DNA of 64,000 nt. Source: Mycobacterium gordonae (GTDB taxonomy: Bacteria > Actinomycetota > Actinomycetes > Mycobacteriales > Mycobacteriaceae). This document shows positions 17,382 through 24,586 of this stretch, piece after piece. The position numbers were made by a program, and so were the translations under genes. Each line of letters begins with the position of its first letter. The first letter of the stretch is position 1. The notes under the pieces are model-generated. The model searched no databases. It saw nothing but the letters and a program-made list of their open reading frames with translations, and was not told the DNA's origin. The stretch covers positions 5,240,739 to 5,304,738 of the forward strand of contig NZ_CP070973.1 of the NCBI RefSeq assembly GCF_017086405.1, given 5' to 3'.

Positions 17382-17487
17382 GGCATAGCGCAAACGAGTG
17401 ACGGCTTAGTCCAGCCGGTCTGGGGTGACGTCGGCCGCGAGTGAACACGCGCTGCCACGGTCGCCGAGGCTCAGCGAGCGACGCAGG

Positions 17488-18318
17488 TTAAACGTCTGTG
17501 AGCGAACGGAATTGGGGTGGACGCTGCTGCAGGAAGCTCACGATTCCCTCCCGGACATCGGGGCGCGGCAGCGCCTCCCGCATGAGAGCTTCGGCGTCCG
17601 CCGTCGCGGCGACCACGTCGCGCATGGCGTCACCATATGCCTGACGTTTGATCACCGCCATCGCCGTCGGAGAACAGAAACGAGCGATGTCCTCGGCGTA
17701 CTCCAGGACGCGGCCCATCAGGTCTTCGGGCGGCACGACTTCCTTCACCAGACCGAGACGGGCCGCCTCGTCGGCGAGGAAGGTGCGGCCGCTCAACAGC
17801 AGGTCGAGCGCGACGCCCCAGCCCACCAGTCGGGGCAGAATCCAGGAGATGCCGAATTCGGCGATCAGACCTCGCCGGGCGAAGACAGCGCCGAACTTGG
17901 CGCCGGCCGCGGCGAATCGGACATCGCACATCAGCGCCTGAGTGAATCCGATTCCGACGCACGGTCCATTGATGGCCGCGATCACCGGCTTGCGCAACTC
18001 GGTCACGAAATGCGGCGGCCGTTCCCCCACCAAGTCCGCAACACTCTTGCCGCGGGCATTTTCCAGCGATTCGCCCACGCGACCGGCCGACTCGGGCGCA
18101 CCCAGGTGGGCACCAGCACAGAACGCTCGACCCCGGCCGGTCACCACGATGGCCCTGATCGCCGGGTCCTGCTCGGCGCGGTCTATCGCCGCGTAGAACG
18201 CGGCTGCCATGTCGGGAGCCCAGGCGTTGAGTCGGTCGGGGCGGTTAAGCGTGACGATCGCGACGCCACTCGGGGTCGCTTCATACAGCACCGCGTCGTC
18301 GGCGTCCGCTGGGCTCAT
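17488..18318 (-). CDS. Enoyl-CoA hydratase/isomerase family protein
   Basis: A 276-residue crotonase-fold enzyme that hydrates a 2-enoyl-CoA. Oxyanion-hole segments are GRAFCAGAHLG near residue 63 and GPCVGIGFTQAL near 118. The general-base glutamate sits in RRGLIAEFGISWILPR near 150. The start at 18318 is preferred over a GTG at 18354 because GAGGAGT precedes it and the operator-linked -10 box predicts transcription starting at about 18351-18354, at the GTG itself. It belongs by its operator to the TetR regulon and would act after the acyl-CoA dehydrogenase pair. Confidence 0.87.
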   Translation of the reverse strand: MSPADADDAVLYEATPSGVAIVTLNRPDRLNAWAPDMAAAFYAAIDRAEQDPAIRAIVVTGRGRAFCAGAHLGAPESAGRVGESLENARGKSVADLVGERPPHFVTELRKPVIAAINGPCVGIGFTQALMCDVRFAAAGAKFGAVFARRGLIAEFGISWILPRLVGWGVALDLLLSGRTFLADEAARLGLVKEVVPPEDLMGRVLEYAEDIARFCSPTAMAVIKRQAYGDAMRDVVAATADAEALMREALPRPDVREGIVSFLQQRPPQFRSLTDV

Positions 18319-18355
18319 CAGTGACTCCTCGTGGCGTACCGGGGATCTGTTCACC

Positions 18356-18376
18356 CATACCGTATACCTATCGGTA
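18356..18376 (-). promoter_or_regulatory. TetR-type operator/promoter, copy B
   Basis: CATACCGTATACCTATCGG (18356-18374) differs from copy A at one of 19 positions. On the minus strand CGATAGGTAT runs directly into TACGGT, a plausible -10 for the enoyl-CoA hydratase gene starting 38 bases downstream. Confidence 0.7.
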
Positions 18377-18435
18377 GTTCATTCCACGAGCGCCGCGGGA
18401 CGCCCTGCGGTGGGCGTGAGCAGCCTGTTTGCCTG

Positions 18436-18708
18436 CTATCGAGACACTCGCCGCCCGGTGACGGCCTTGACGATCGTCAGCAGGACGACCGCGCCCAGCA
18501 AGCAGGTGAGAAACGAGAAGAGCAGCCCGCCGCCGGCCACATCGACGCCGAAGCCGCGCAGCAGAAATCCGCCCAGCAGCCCACCGATGATCCCGACCAC
18601 GATGTTCAGGACGAGGCCCATCTGTCCGTCGGTCTTCATGATCTTGCTGCCTATCCAGCCGGCCAGACCCCCGACGATGATCCAGCCGATGACACCCAAA
18701 GTAAGCAT
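18436..18708 (-). CDS. GlsB/YeaQ/YmgE family stress membrane protein
   Basis: A 90-residue, almost wholly hydrophobic glycine-rich protein. The family pattern GWIIVGGLAGWIGSKIM (residues 8-24), then VVGIIGGLLGGFLLRGFGVD, and a third segment give three membrane helices. Members are small envelope proteins induced by stress; the exact function is unknown. AAAGGA before the ATG at 18708 decides the start over longer open frames. It lies next to two other small stress-type genes on the opposite strand (18869, 19171). Confidence 0.85.
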   Translation of the reverse strand: MLTLGVIGWIIVGGLAGWIGSKIMKTDGQMGLVLNIVVGIIGGLLGGFLLRGFGVDVAGGGLLFSFLTCLLGAVVLLTIVKAVTGRRVSR

Positions 18709-18801
18709 TCCCAGTCCTTTCGACGGCGAGTCGCACGGCGAAGAACGACGCCGCACTGACTCTGCTCGGGTATGCCCGCCATTCCTGGGTGGTAATCCGC
18801 G

Positions 18802-18828
18802 GGTTTGGGAGTAGCACTGGCAGGGTTA
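18802..18828 (+). promoter_or_regulatory. Possible SigF-type promoter
   Basis: GGTTT (18802-18806), a 16-base spacer and GGGTTA (18823-18828) resemble the mycobacterial SigF consensus GGTTT-N15-17-GGGTA, with one mismatch in the -10. Transcription would start near 18834, 35 bases before the small membrane protein gene. Co-location with GlsB and CsbD genes, known stress-regulon members, fits. Confidence 0.35.
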
Positions 18829-18868
18829 CCGGTAGCTCGCGCCAACTCACTCGCCTCAAGGAGGACCC

Positions 18869-19117
18869 ATGAACACCACAAAAGCAGTTGCTCATCGCGT
18901 CGGGCAGGCGCGCGGACTGGCGCTGCGCGCTCAGCTTGCGTGGATGCTCACCCAGCTCCTGTTCTGGCTGGCTCTGATCGGCGGGGTGGCCGTGATCGCG
19001 CTGTGGGCACGCCGTCGGCTCACCGCCGGCACGCAGACGGCGGCCACCGCGACGCCCCCGCCCGCGCCGCCGTCCGACGTCGTGACGAGTGACACATCGC
19101 CATCCCGTTTGCACTGA
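18869..19117 (+). CDS. Small single-pass membrane protein, unknown function
   Basis: An 82-residue protein with a basic N-terminus, one membrane helix (residues 25-46, LTQLLFWLALIGGVAVIALW) and an Ala/Pro/Thr-rich C-terminal tail. A strong ribosome site, AAGGAGGACCC, precedes the ATG. I recognise no family. Position between a GlsB gene and a CsbD gene, and a possible SigF promoter, suggest a stress-related envelope role. Confidence 0.65.
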   Translation: MNTTKAVAHRVGQARGLALRAQLAWMLTQLLFWLALIGGVAVIALWARRRLTAGTQTAATATPPPAPPSDVVTSDTSPSRLH

Positions 19118-19170
19118 CCCACTAACTGGGAAAAGTCCCTGCAGCGTCGACAAACGAAAAGGAGAGCGCA

Positions 19171-19407
19171 ATGGCGAACGAGAACAGCGGTCCGGCCGAA
19201 GCCGTGAAGGGTGTCGTGGAAGACGTCAAGGGCAAGGCCAAGGAGGTCATCGGCACGGTCACCGGCCGCAACGACCTGGTCGACGAGGGCAAGGCCCAGC
19301 AGGACAAGGCCGAGGCGCAGCGTGACGCCGCGAAGTACGAGGCCCAGGCCGAGGCGGCCCGCGGTGAGGCCAAGGTTCAAGAGGCGCGCCAGGAGGCGCA
19401 CCAGTAG
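19171..19407 (+). CDS. CsbD-like general stress protein
   Basis: A 78-residue, highly charged, Ala/Lys/Glu-rich helical protein. The first half matches the CsbD family: VKGKAKEVIGTVTGRNDLVD (residues 18-37). The second half is a simple amphipathic helix (AQRDAAKYEAQAEAARGEAK). Such proteins are abundant in stationary phase or stress, with no known biochemical function. AAAAGGAGAG precedes the ATG. A strong hairpin terminator follows the stop. Confidence 0.85.
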   Translation: MANENSGPAEAVKGVVEDVKGKAKEVIGTVTGRNDLVDEGKAQQDKAEAQRDAAKYEAQAEAARGEAKVQEARQEAHQ

Positions 19408-19424
19408 GTGCCAGCGCGGGTGCG

Positions 19425-19452
19425 GAAGGCCCGGTCGTCTGACCGGGCCTTC
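19425..19452 (+). terminator. Hairpin terminator after the CsbD gene
   Basis: GAAGGCCCGGTC and GACCGGGCCTTC form a perfect 12-bp stem with a four-base loop, 18 bases after the stop. No T-run follows, which is usual in mycobacteria. It also lies 35 bases beyond the end of the convergent DapA-like gene, so it may serve both. Confidence 0.75.
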
Positions 19453-19487
19453 GGCATGTATTGGATTGCATCACCGAATATTTCGGC

Positions 19488-20534
19488 CTAACCGATCAAC
19501 CCCAGCCGGCGATAGGCGGCCTCGATCTGCGATTTGGCCTGGGCGGGCAACGTCGCCTGCGGTGGTCGCGAATGCGGGTACGAGCCGATCGGCAGCCCCA
19601 GCAATGATGCCGCGTACTTGAACGCCCCCGCCCAGTGGGTGAAGTAGTCCGGGCGCCCCGGATAGCAGGTCCACCATGAGCCGATGTCCAGATCGAACTG
19701 GTCCAGCCCCGACTCCCGCCCAAAGTCCATCGCCTCCACGAGTTTGTCGGCCATCACCAGGTCCCAGTACTCGGAGAACAACCGGCGCTGCGGTGTTTCG
19801 AGGAGGTAGCCGGCGGTGCCGAGTTGAGCCGGACACACGATGCCGGCGCGCAGCCAGCCGGCCCGGTATACCGTTCGATCGCATTCCCAAAGCACCAGAC
19901 CGGGCGCCAATTCGTGCAGACGCCGACTGCTCTCCGGGCGGAAGGCGCCTTCCTTGGTGGCACACACCGCCGGCACTTCGGCATAGATCCGTGCGCCCTC
20001 TGCCGGCGTCAGCACGTAGCCCGACGACGGCGAATTGAACATGCCGAGGGCGATATCCGTGCGGGCCGCGATGTAGGAGAAGAACCGCAGCACGCCCTCG
20101 CCGCCGTGGGCCTCCATCATCGGCGTTTGAATGTAGGCGATGTCGGCACCCACCTGCTGCGCGTGCAGTGTCAGCTCCAGGCAGTCTTTGGCGCTCATAG
20201 CCGCAGTGCAGGCCTGCACGACGACATCGGGGTTCGCCCGCCGACCCTCGTCGACGGCCAACTCCAACAAGCGCTTTCGCTCGTCCAGGGTCAATGCCCA
20301 GAACTCGGCGAGCCCACTGGTGCACCACAGCATCGGATGGCCGAGATCGCCGACGCAATAGCGCACCAGCGTCCGGTAGGCATCCCAGTCGATATCGTCG
20401 CCGTCGGTGCCGCAGAAAGGTGTGTACAGGGAGTCGCCGATTCCGCGGAGGGCACCGCGCGCCCAGGTCCGTGCCTCGCTGGCCGTCGCCATCACGGCAC
20501 CTGCCAACGAAGTGGCCGCCGTGGCATTCGCCAC
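19488..20534 (-). CDS. DapA/NanA-superfamily lyase, atypical active site
   Basis: A 348-residue class I aldolase/lyase of the dihydrodipicolinate synthase superfamily. The Schiff-base lysine is visible in VCATKEGAF (Lys194). The usual TPYYNKP loop, whose tyrosine is catalytic in true DapA, reads TPMMEAH (residues 137-143), and GTTGE reads CTSGLAE. It is therefore unlikely to make dihydrodipicolinate and could be a hydratase-aldolase or retro-aldolase acting on a pathway intermediate. GTG at 20534 is used; ATG at 20492 is an alternative, and neither has a good ribosome site. Divergent from tetR, with operator copy C between. Confidence 0.78.
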   Translation of the reverse strand: MANATAATSLAGAVMATASEARTWARGALRGIGDSLYTPFCGTDGDDIDWDAYRTLVRYCVGDLGHPMLWCTSGLAEFWALTLDERKRLLELAVDEGRRANPDVVVQACTAAMSAKDCLELTLHAQQVGADIAYIQTPMMEAHGGEGVLRFFSYIAARTDIALGMFNSPSSGYVLTPAEGARIYAEVPAVCATKEGAFRPESSRRLHELAPGLVLWECDRTVYRAGWLRAGIVCPAQLGTAGYLLETPQRRLFSEYWDLVMADKLVEAMDFGRESGLDQFDLDIGSWWTCYPGRPDYFTHWAGAFKYAASLLGLPIGSYPHSRPPQATLPAQAKSQIEAAYRRLGLIG

Positions 20535-20619
20535 GCCCAGTGCGATGGCCTAACCTGTGGCTGATTCGATGGCTGCAGCACGTCCCTGTCCGCCCGCCCG
20601 GCGATCTATATCAAAAAGC

Positions 20620-20640
20620 CTACGATAGGTATTACAGTAG
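20620..20640 (+). promoter_or_regulatory. TetR-type operator/promoter, copy C (autoregulatory)
   Basis: CTACGATAGGTATTACAGTAG: CGATAGGTAT is shared with copies A and B, followed by TACAGT (-10) at 20633-20638. It lies about 50 bases before tetR and 86 bases before the divergent lyase gene, so it could control both. Confidence 0.65.
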
Positions 20641-20688
20641 CAGACAGACAACCCGCACGCGGGTGGATATTAGTGGAGGTACCCGGGA

Positions 20689-21447
20689 GTGGCAAAGCAG
20701 GCGACTGCGGAGAAGCGGCAGCGGCGCGAACGCGGGTCCATCAATCCCGATGACATCATCAGTGGCGCTTTCGAACTGGCAGAACAAGTTTCGATCGACA
20801 ATCTCAGCATGCCCCTGCTCGGCAAACACCTGGGCGTGGGAGTCACCAGCATCTACTGGTACTTCCGCAAGAAGGACGATTTACTCAACGCGATGACCGA
20901 CCGCGCCCTGAGCAAGTACGTGTTCGCCACTCCCTACGTGGAGGCGAAAGACTGGCGCGAGACCCTGCGCAATCACGCGCGCCTGATGCGGAAAACGTTC
21001 ATGGGCAACCCGATTCTCTGCGATCTGATCCTGATCCGGGCGGCGCTGAGCCCGAAGGCCGCCCGCGTCGGCGCCCAGGAGATGGAGAAGGCCATCGCCA
21101 ACCTGGTCGAAGCCGGCCTGTCGCCCGAGGACGCGTTCGACACCTACTCCGCAATATCGCTGCACGTCCGCGGATCCGTGGTGTTGCATCGATTGCACGA
21201 GAAGAACCAGTCGTCGCAGGACGGAACGCGTTCCATCGAAGAGGCGGTGGCGGTGGACCCGCAAACCACGCCGCTGATCGCTCAGGTCACCGGCAAGGGG
21301 CACCGGATCGCGGCTCCCGACGAGACGAACTTCGAATACGGCCTCGAATGCATCCTCGACCATGCGGGTCAGCTGATCGAAGTGGGCGCAGCCAAGGCGA
21401 CCAAGGCCGGGCCGCGCAAGGCCGCCGCGCGCAAGACCGCTCGCTGA
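20689..21447 (+). CDS. TetR-family transcriptional regulator
   Basis: A 252-residue TetR repressor. The helix-turn-helix is LSMPLLGKHLGVGVTSIYWYF (about residues 39-59) followed by RKKDDLLNAM, typical of the family. The C-terminal ligand domain is helical and ends in a Lys/Ala-rich tail like that of some nucleoid-binding proteins (AKATKAGPRKAAARKTAR). GTG at 20689 has GGAGG nine bases upstream. Its own promoter carries the CGATAGGTAT element also found before the amidohydrolase operon and the enoyl-CoA hydratase, so I infer it is the regulator of all of them, probably released by an acyl-CoA. Confidence 0.87.
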   Translation: MAKQATAEKRQRRERGSINPDDIISGAFELAEQVSIDNLSMPLLGKHLGVGVTSIYWYFRKKDDLLNAMTDRALSKYVFATPYVEAKDWRETLRNHARLMRKTFMGNPILCDLILIRAALSPKAARVGAQEMEKAIANLVEAGLSPEDAFDTYSAISLHVRGSVVLHRLHEKNQSSQDGTRSIEEAVAVDPQTTPLIAQVTGKGHRIAAPDETNFEYGLECILDHAGQLIEVGAAKATKAGPRKAAARKTAR

Positions 21448-21462
21448 CGGCCGAACTGGTTG

Positions 21463-21984
21463 CTAGTCTTCGGGTTCGGGAACGTGGAAGTGTCGGTCAC
21501 GTAGCCGGAACGCCTCCTTGGTGCCGTATTCCGCGCGCGTCTTGACGAACTTGAACTCGCCGGGCGCGAACTGCAGGTTGGTGCCGAAGGCGTGGAACAG
21601 ATAACTCCCGACTTCTTCGCCCTGGTAGGTCCTGGCTCTGTTCGACCAGGCGGAAGGCCTCCTTCGCGATGACGACACCGTCAGCCGGCATCTTGGCCGC
21701 TTTGTCCGCCCAATACCTGGCACGGGCCGTCACCGACCCGGAATCGCATGTCTCGGTGAAGATTCCGAGATGTGCGACGTCCGCGGCCGCGATGATGTCG
21801 CCGGTGAGCAGCAGGCGCCGGGCCAGCACCGGACCCAGCCGGTGGAAGAACATGTGCAGACTGCCCGGGGCGGGACCCAGGAAGCGTGTCGCCGGCATGC
21901 CGATCTCGGTGTCGCCGGCGATCACCGAGATATCGGCCATCAAGGCGATCTCGAAACCGCCGCCCAGCGCGAAGCCGGCGATCT
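21463..21984 (-). pseudogene. Enoyl-CoA hydratase pseudogene, 5'-truncated and frameshifted
   Basis: Minus-strand homology to crotonase-fold enzymes starts abruptly within the second oxyanion segment (IAGFALGGGFEIAL). It runs through GMPATRFLGPAPGSLHMFFH and DIIAAADVAHLGIFTE to EAFRLVEQSQ, then needs a one-base shift near 21628-21634 to continue as TYQGEEVGSYLFHAFGTNLQ and end at PEPED-stop. The first ~100 codons and the promoter are missing. Immediately beyond the truncation point the plus strand becomes the 3' part of a fadD. Confidence 0.85.
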
Positions 21985-22278
21985 CTGGCCACCGTCTATC
22001 CCGGTGAAGTCGAACGCGCACTGCGCACCATCGACGGCATCCGTAGCGCCTTCGTCACCGACGTGTTCGGTCAGGTGGATGCTGCGGTGCTCTGCAGTGG
22101 CCTCGACGCCGCCGGACTGCGGAACGCGGCGCGAGAACTGTTGAGCGCGTTCAAGAGACCGACGGTGTGGCTGTTGCTGGACTCCGATGACGACGTGCCG
22201 CGTGGCGCAACCGGCAAGGTCGACATCCGTCAGCTCCGTGAGCTGCTGGATGCTCAGGGCACCCGCGTCCAGGGCTGA
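21985..22278 (+). pseudogene. 3' remnant of a fadD acyl-CoA ligase gene
   Basis: From about 21994 the plus strand encodes only the C-terminal mini-domain of an AMP-forming ligase: VYPGEVERALRTIDGIRSAF, then AFKRPTVWLLLD, then VPRGATGKVDIRQLRELLD with the catalytic lysine of the GATGKVD motif. About 95 codons remain of an expected ~500. There is no start codon or promoter, and the remnant begins where the divergent enoyl-CoA hydratase remnant begins. Confidence 0.85.
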
Positions 22279-22613
22279 CAGTTCTGCGACTCGAACGCTT
22301 TGACCGAGGTGTTGACATTGGCGAACATCGGACCGACCGAGATATTCGTCTGTAGCACATGCTCCTTGTTGGCGTCCGGTGTGCTGTAGGTGAACCACGC
22401 GCACATCGAGTCCTGTGTCGGCACGTTGTTGATCCATACCCCGAACGTCGATGCCGACCCGGCCGTGCGGTACAGGCCGGGCGCTATGTCGGGCCCGACC
22501 ACGAACACGCCGTTGCCCGGAATAGGGTCCAGCGGCTCAGCGGCGGCCGGCGGTGCCAGCGCGATCGCTGACACGCCGGCCATCGATACGGCGATGGCAA
22601 GAAAAGCCTGCAT
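22254..22613 (-). CDS. Mycobacterial secreted hypothetical protein
   Basis: A 119-residue protein with a Sec signal peptide (residues 1-25, hydrophobic core then APPAAAEP, cleavage likely after AAA). The mature part begins DPIPGNGVFVVGPDIAPGLY, a pattern seen in small exported mycobacterial proteins, and has two cysteines (MCAWF and SQNCQ) that could form a disulfide. Function unknown. The 3' end overlaps the convergent fadD remnant by 25 bases. Confidence 0.75.
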   Translation of the reverse strand: MQAFLAIAVSMAGVSAIALAPPAAAEPLDPIPGNGVFVVGPDIAPGLYRTAGSASTFGVWINNVPTQDSMCAWFTYSTPDANKEHVLQTNISVGPMFANVNTSVKAFESQNCQPWTRVP

Positions 22614-22679
22614 GCGCTGCCCCTGTCCGGCGACCCGTCAGGGGCAGCGTATGCCCGCAGCCGGCCTGGTCACAACAGA

Positions 22680-23375
22680 TCACGCCCGGTCATCCGCCGG
22701 CGCGGCCCGGACGACCACGCCCCGTTCGATGAGGTGCTCGATCAGCGGAGCCGCACTGGCGGCCAGGTGTTCCGACATCGCGGCGCGGGCCTGCTCTTCG
22801 TCGTGCCTGCCCAGCGCATCCAGCACCCGTCGATGGTCGCTGACGGCCTGGTCGGGCCAGTGCTCGATCATCGGGAACACCGACTCGGGTGCGTAGCGGG
22901 TGATCTGGGACATCAGCTGAGCCAGTTTCGCCGAGTCCGCCGCGATATTGATGGCCCGGTGGAACTCGTGGTTCAGGCGTACTGTGCACTCGTCGTCGTC
23001 AGCAGCGTACGCGGCTTCGAGCTGGGTCTGAATCTGCCGGAGTTCGCGCAACTGGTCGTCGGTGATGTTCAGTGCGGCGCGCGCGGCGAGTTCGCCCCCG
23101 ACGTGGGCCTGGACGTTGGCGACGTCGGCGAGGTCGCGCTGGGTCAGCGGCAGCACGAGGAAGCCACGACGGGGTTGTTGAGCGACAAGGCCTTCGGCAC
23201 GCAGCGCGAACAGCGCCTCGCGTACCGGGGTCACACTGACACCCAACTCCAGGGCAAGCTGGTCCAGCCGCACGTACTGGCCGGCGGCGTAGGTGCCCTC
23301 GAAGATTCGCTTACGGACAAAACCGGCGATGTCCTCCGAAAGCTGTGGGCGCGCGCCGAAATCGGGAATCGTCAT
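22680..23375 (-). CDS. GntR-family regulator with FCD ligand domain
   Basis: A 231-residue FadR-subfamily regulator: winged helix with VSVTPVREALFALRAEGLV (residues 47-65) and the wing PRRGFLVLP, then an FCD helical domain with the metal/ligand histidines in LNHEFHRAI, SDHRRVLDAL and MSEHL. ATG at 23375 follows the upstream acyl-CoA dehydrogenase stop by four bases, so it is co-transcribed as the last gene of the thiolase operon and probably controls it in response to an acyl or organic acid. Where it binds is not evident; the palindrome at 27881 is one candidate. Confidence 0.87.
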   Translation of the reverse strand: MTIPDFGARPQLSEDIAGFVRKRIFEGTYAAGQYVRLDQLALELGVSVTPVREALFALRAEGLVAQQPRRGFLVLPLTQRDLADVANVQAHVGGELAARAALNITDDQLRELRQIQTQLEAAYAADDDECTVRLNHEFHRAINIAADSAKLAQLMSQITRYAPESVFPMIEHWPDQAVSDHRRVLDALGRHDEEQARAAMSEHLAASAAPLIEHLIERGVVVRAAPADDRA

Positions 23376-23379
23376 GGTC

Positions 23380-24573
23380 TTACACCCGATACTCGTCAAG
23401 CAATCGCTTGCTGATGATGGACTTCTGGATTTCGCTGGTCCCCTCCCCGATGAGCAGGAACGGGGCATCCCGCATCAGCCGCTCGATCTCGTACTCCTTG
23501 GAGTAGCCGTAGCCGCCGTGAATGCGGAAGCTCTGCTGGGTCACCTCCGAACAGAATTCGCTGGCAAGGTACTTCGCCATTCCGGCGGCCACGTCATTGC
23601 GTTCCCCGGAGTCCTTCAAGCGGGCGGCGTTGACCATCATCAGGTGGGCCGCCTCCACTTTGGTGGCCATCTCGGCCAGCTGGAACGCGATGGCCTGGTG
23701 GTCGGCGATCGGCTTGCCGAAGGTCTGCCGTTGCTGGGCGTAGCGCACCGCGAGTTCGAAGGCGCGCAGAGCGATCCCGCAGGCCCGGGCCGACACATTG
23801 ACCCGGCCGACTTCGATGCCGTCCATCATCTGGAAGAAGCCCTGCCCGGGTTCGCCACCGAGGATGTCGTCGGCGCTCGCTCCGTAGCCGTCGAAGATGA
23901 GCTCGGTGGTGTCGATGCCCTTATAGCCCAGCTTGTCGATCTTGCCCGGAATGACCAGGCCCGGCACCACTTCGCCGAACCCCGTTGGCTTCTCGACCAG
24001 GAACGCCGTCAGATTCCGGTGCGGCTTGTCCGCGCCTTCGTCGGTGCGCACCAGCACCGCTACCAGCGTCGAGCTACCCCCGTTGGTCAGCCACATCTTC
24101 TGGCCGTCGATGGTGTACGTGCCGTCGTCGTTGCGGGCCGCCCGAGTGCGGATTGCGGCCACATCCGAACCCAGCTCCGGTTCTGACATCGAGAAGGCGC
24201 CGCGGGTCTCGCCGGTGGCCATCCGCGGCAAAAACCGTTGCTTCTGCTCGTCGGTGCCGTGCTGGCGCAGCATGTAGGCGACGATGAAATGCGTATTGAG
24301 CACACCCGATACGCTCATCCAGCCGCGGGCGAGCTCCTCGACACACAGTGCGTAGGTCAAAAGGGACTCCCCCAGGCCGCCGTATTCCTCCGGAATCATC
24401 AGGCCGAACAGGCCCATCTCGCGCAAGCCGTCGACGATCACCTGCGGGTAGGTGTCACTGTGTTCGAGTTCCTGGGCGTTGGGAATGACTTCCTTGTCGA
24501 CGAATTGGCGCACTGTTGCCACGATCTCGGTCTGAATGTCGGTCAGGCCGAGTGTCTGGGCGAGTTTGGTCAC
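23380..24573 (-). CDS. Acyl-CoA dehydrogenase (homotetrameric type)
   Basis: A 397-residue canonical acyl-CoA dehydrogenase. FAD/substrate segments are AFSMSEPELGSDVAAIRTRA near 130 and GQKMWLTNGGSSTLVAVLVR. C-terminal IHGGYGYSKEYEIERLMRDA leads to the catalytic glutamate in IGEGTSEIQ near 376. It transfers electrons to ETF. The GTG at 24573, with GAGAGGA eight bases upstream, is preferred over a start eight codons earlier that would overlap the CoA-transferase. Lies between CoA-transferase and GntR in an operon read from about 27 kb. Confidence 0.9.
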   Translation of the reverse strand: MTKLAQTLGLTDIQTEIVATVRQFVDKEVIPNAQELEHSDTYPQVIVDGLREMGLFGLMIPEEYGGLGESLLTYALCVEELARGWMSVSGVLNTHFIVAYMLRQHGTDEQKQRFLPRMATGETRGAFSMSEPELGSDVAAIRTRAARNDDGTYTIDGQKMWLTNGGSSTLVAVLVRTDEGADKPHRNLTAFLVEKPTGFGEVVPGLVIPGKIDKLGYKGIDTTELIFDGYGASADDILGGEPGQGFFQMMDGIEVGRVNVSARACGIALRAFELAVRYAQQRQTFGKPIADHQAIAFQLAEMATKVEAAHLMMVNAARLKDSGERNDVAAGMAKYLASEFCSEVTQQSFRIHGGYGYSKEYEIERLMRDAPFLLIGEGTSEIQKSIISKRLLDEYRV

Positions 24574-24586
24574 GCGCTGATTCCTC

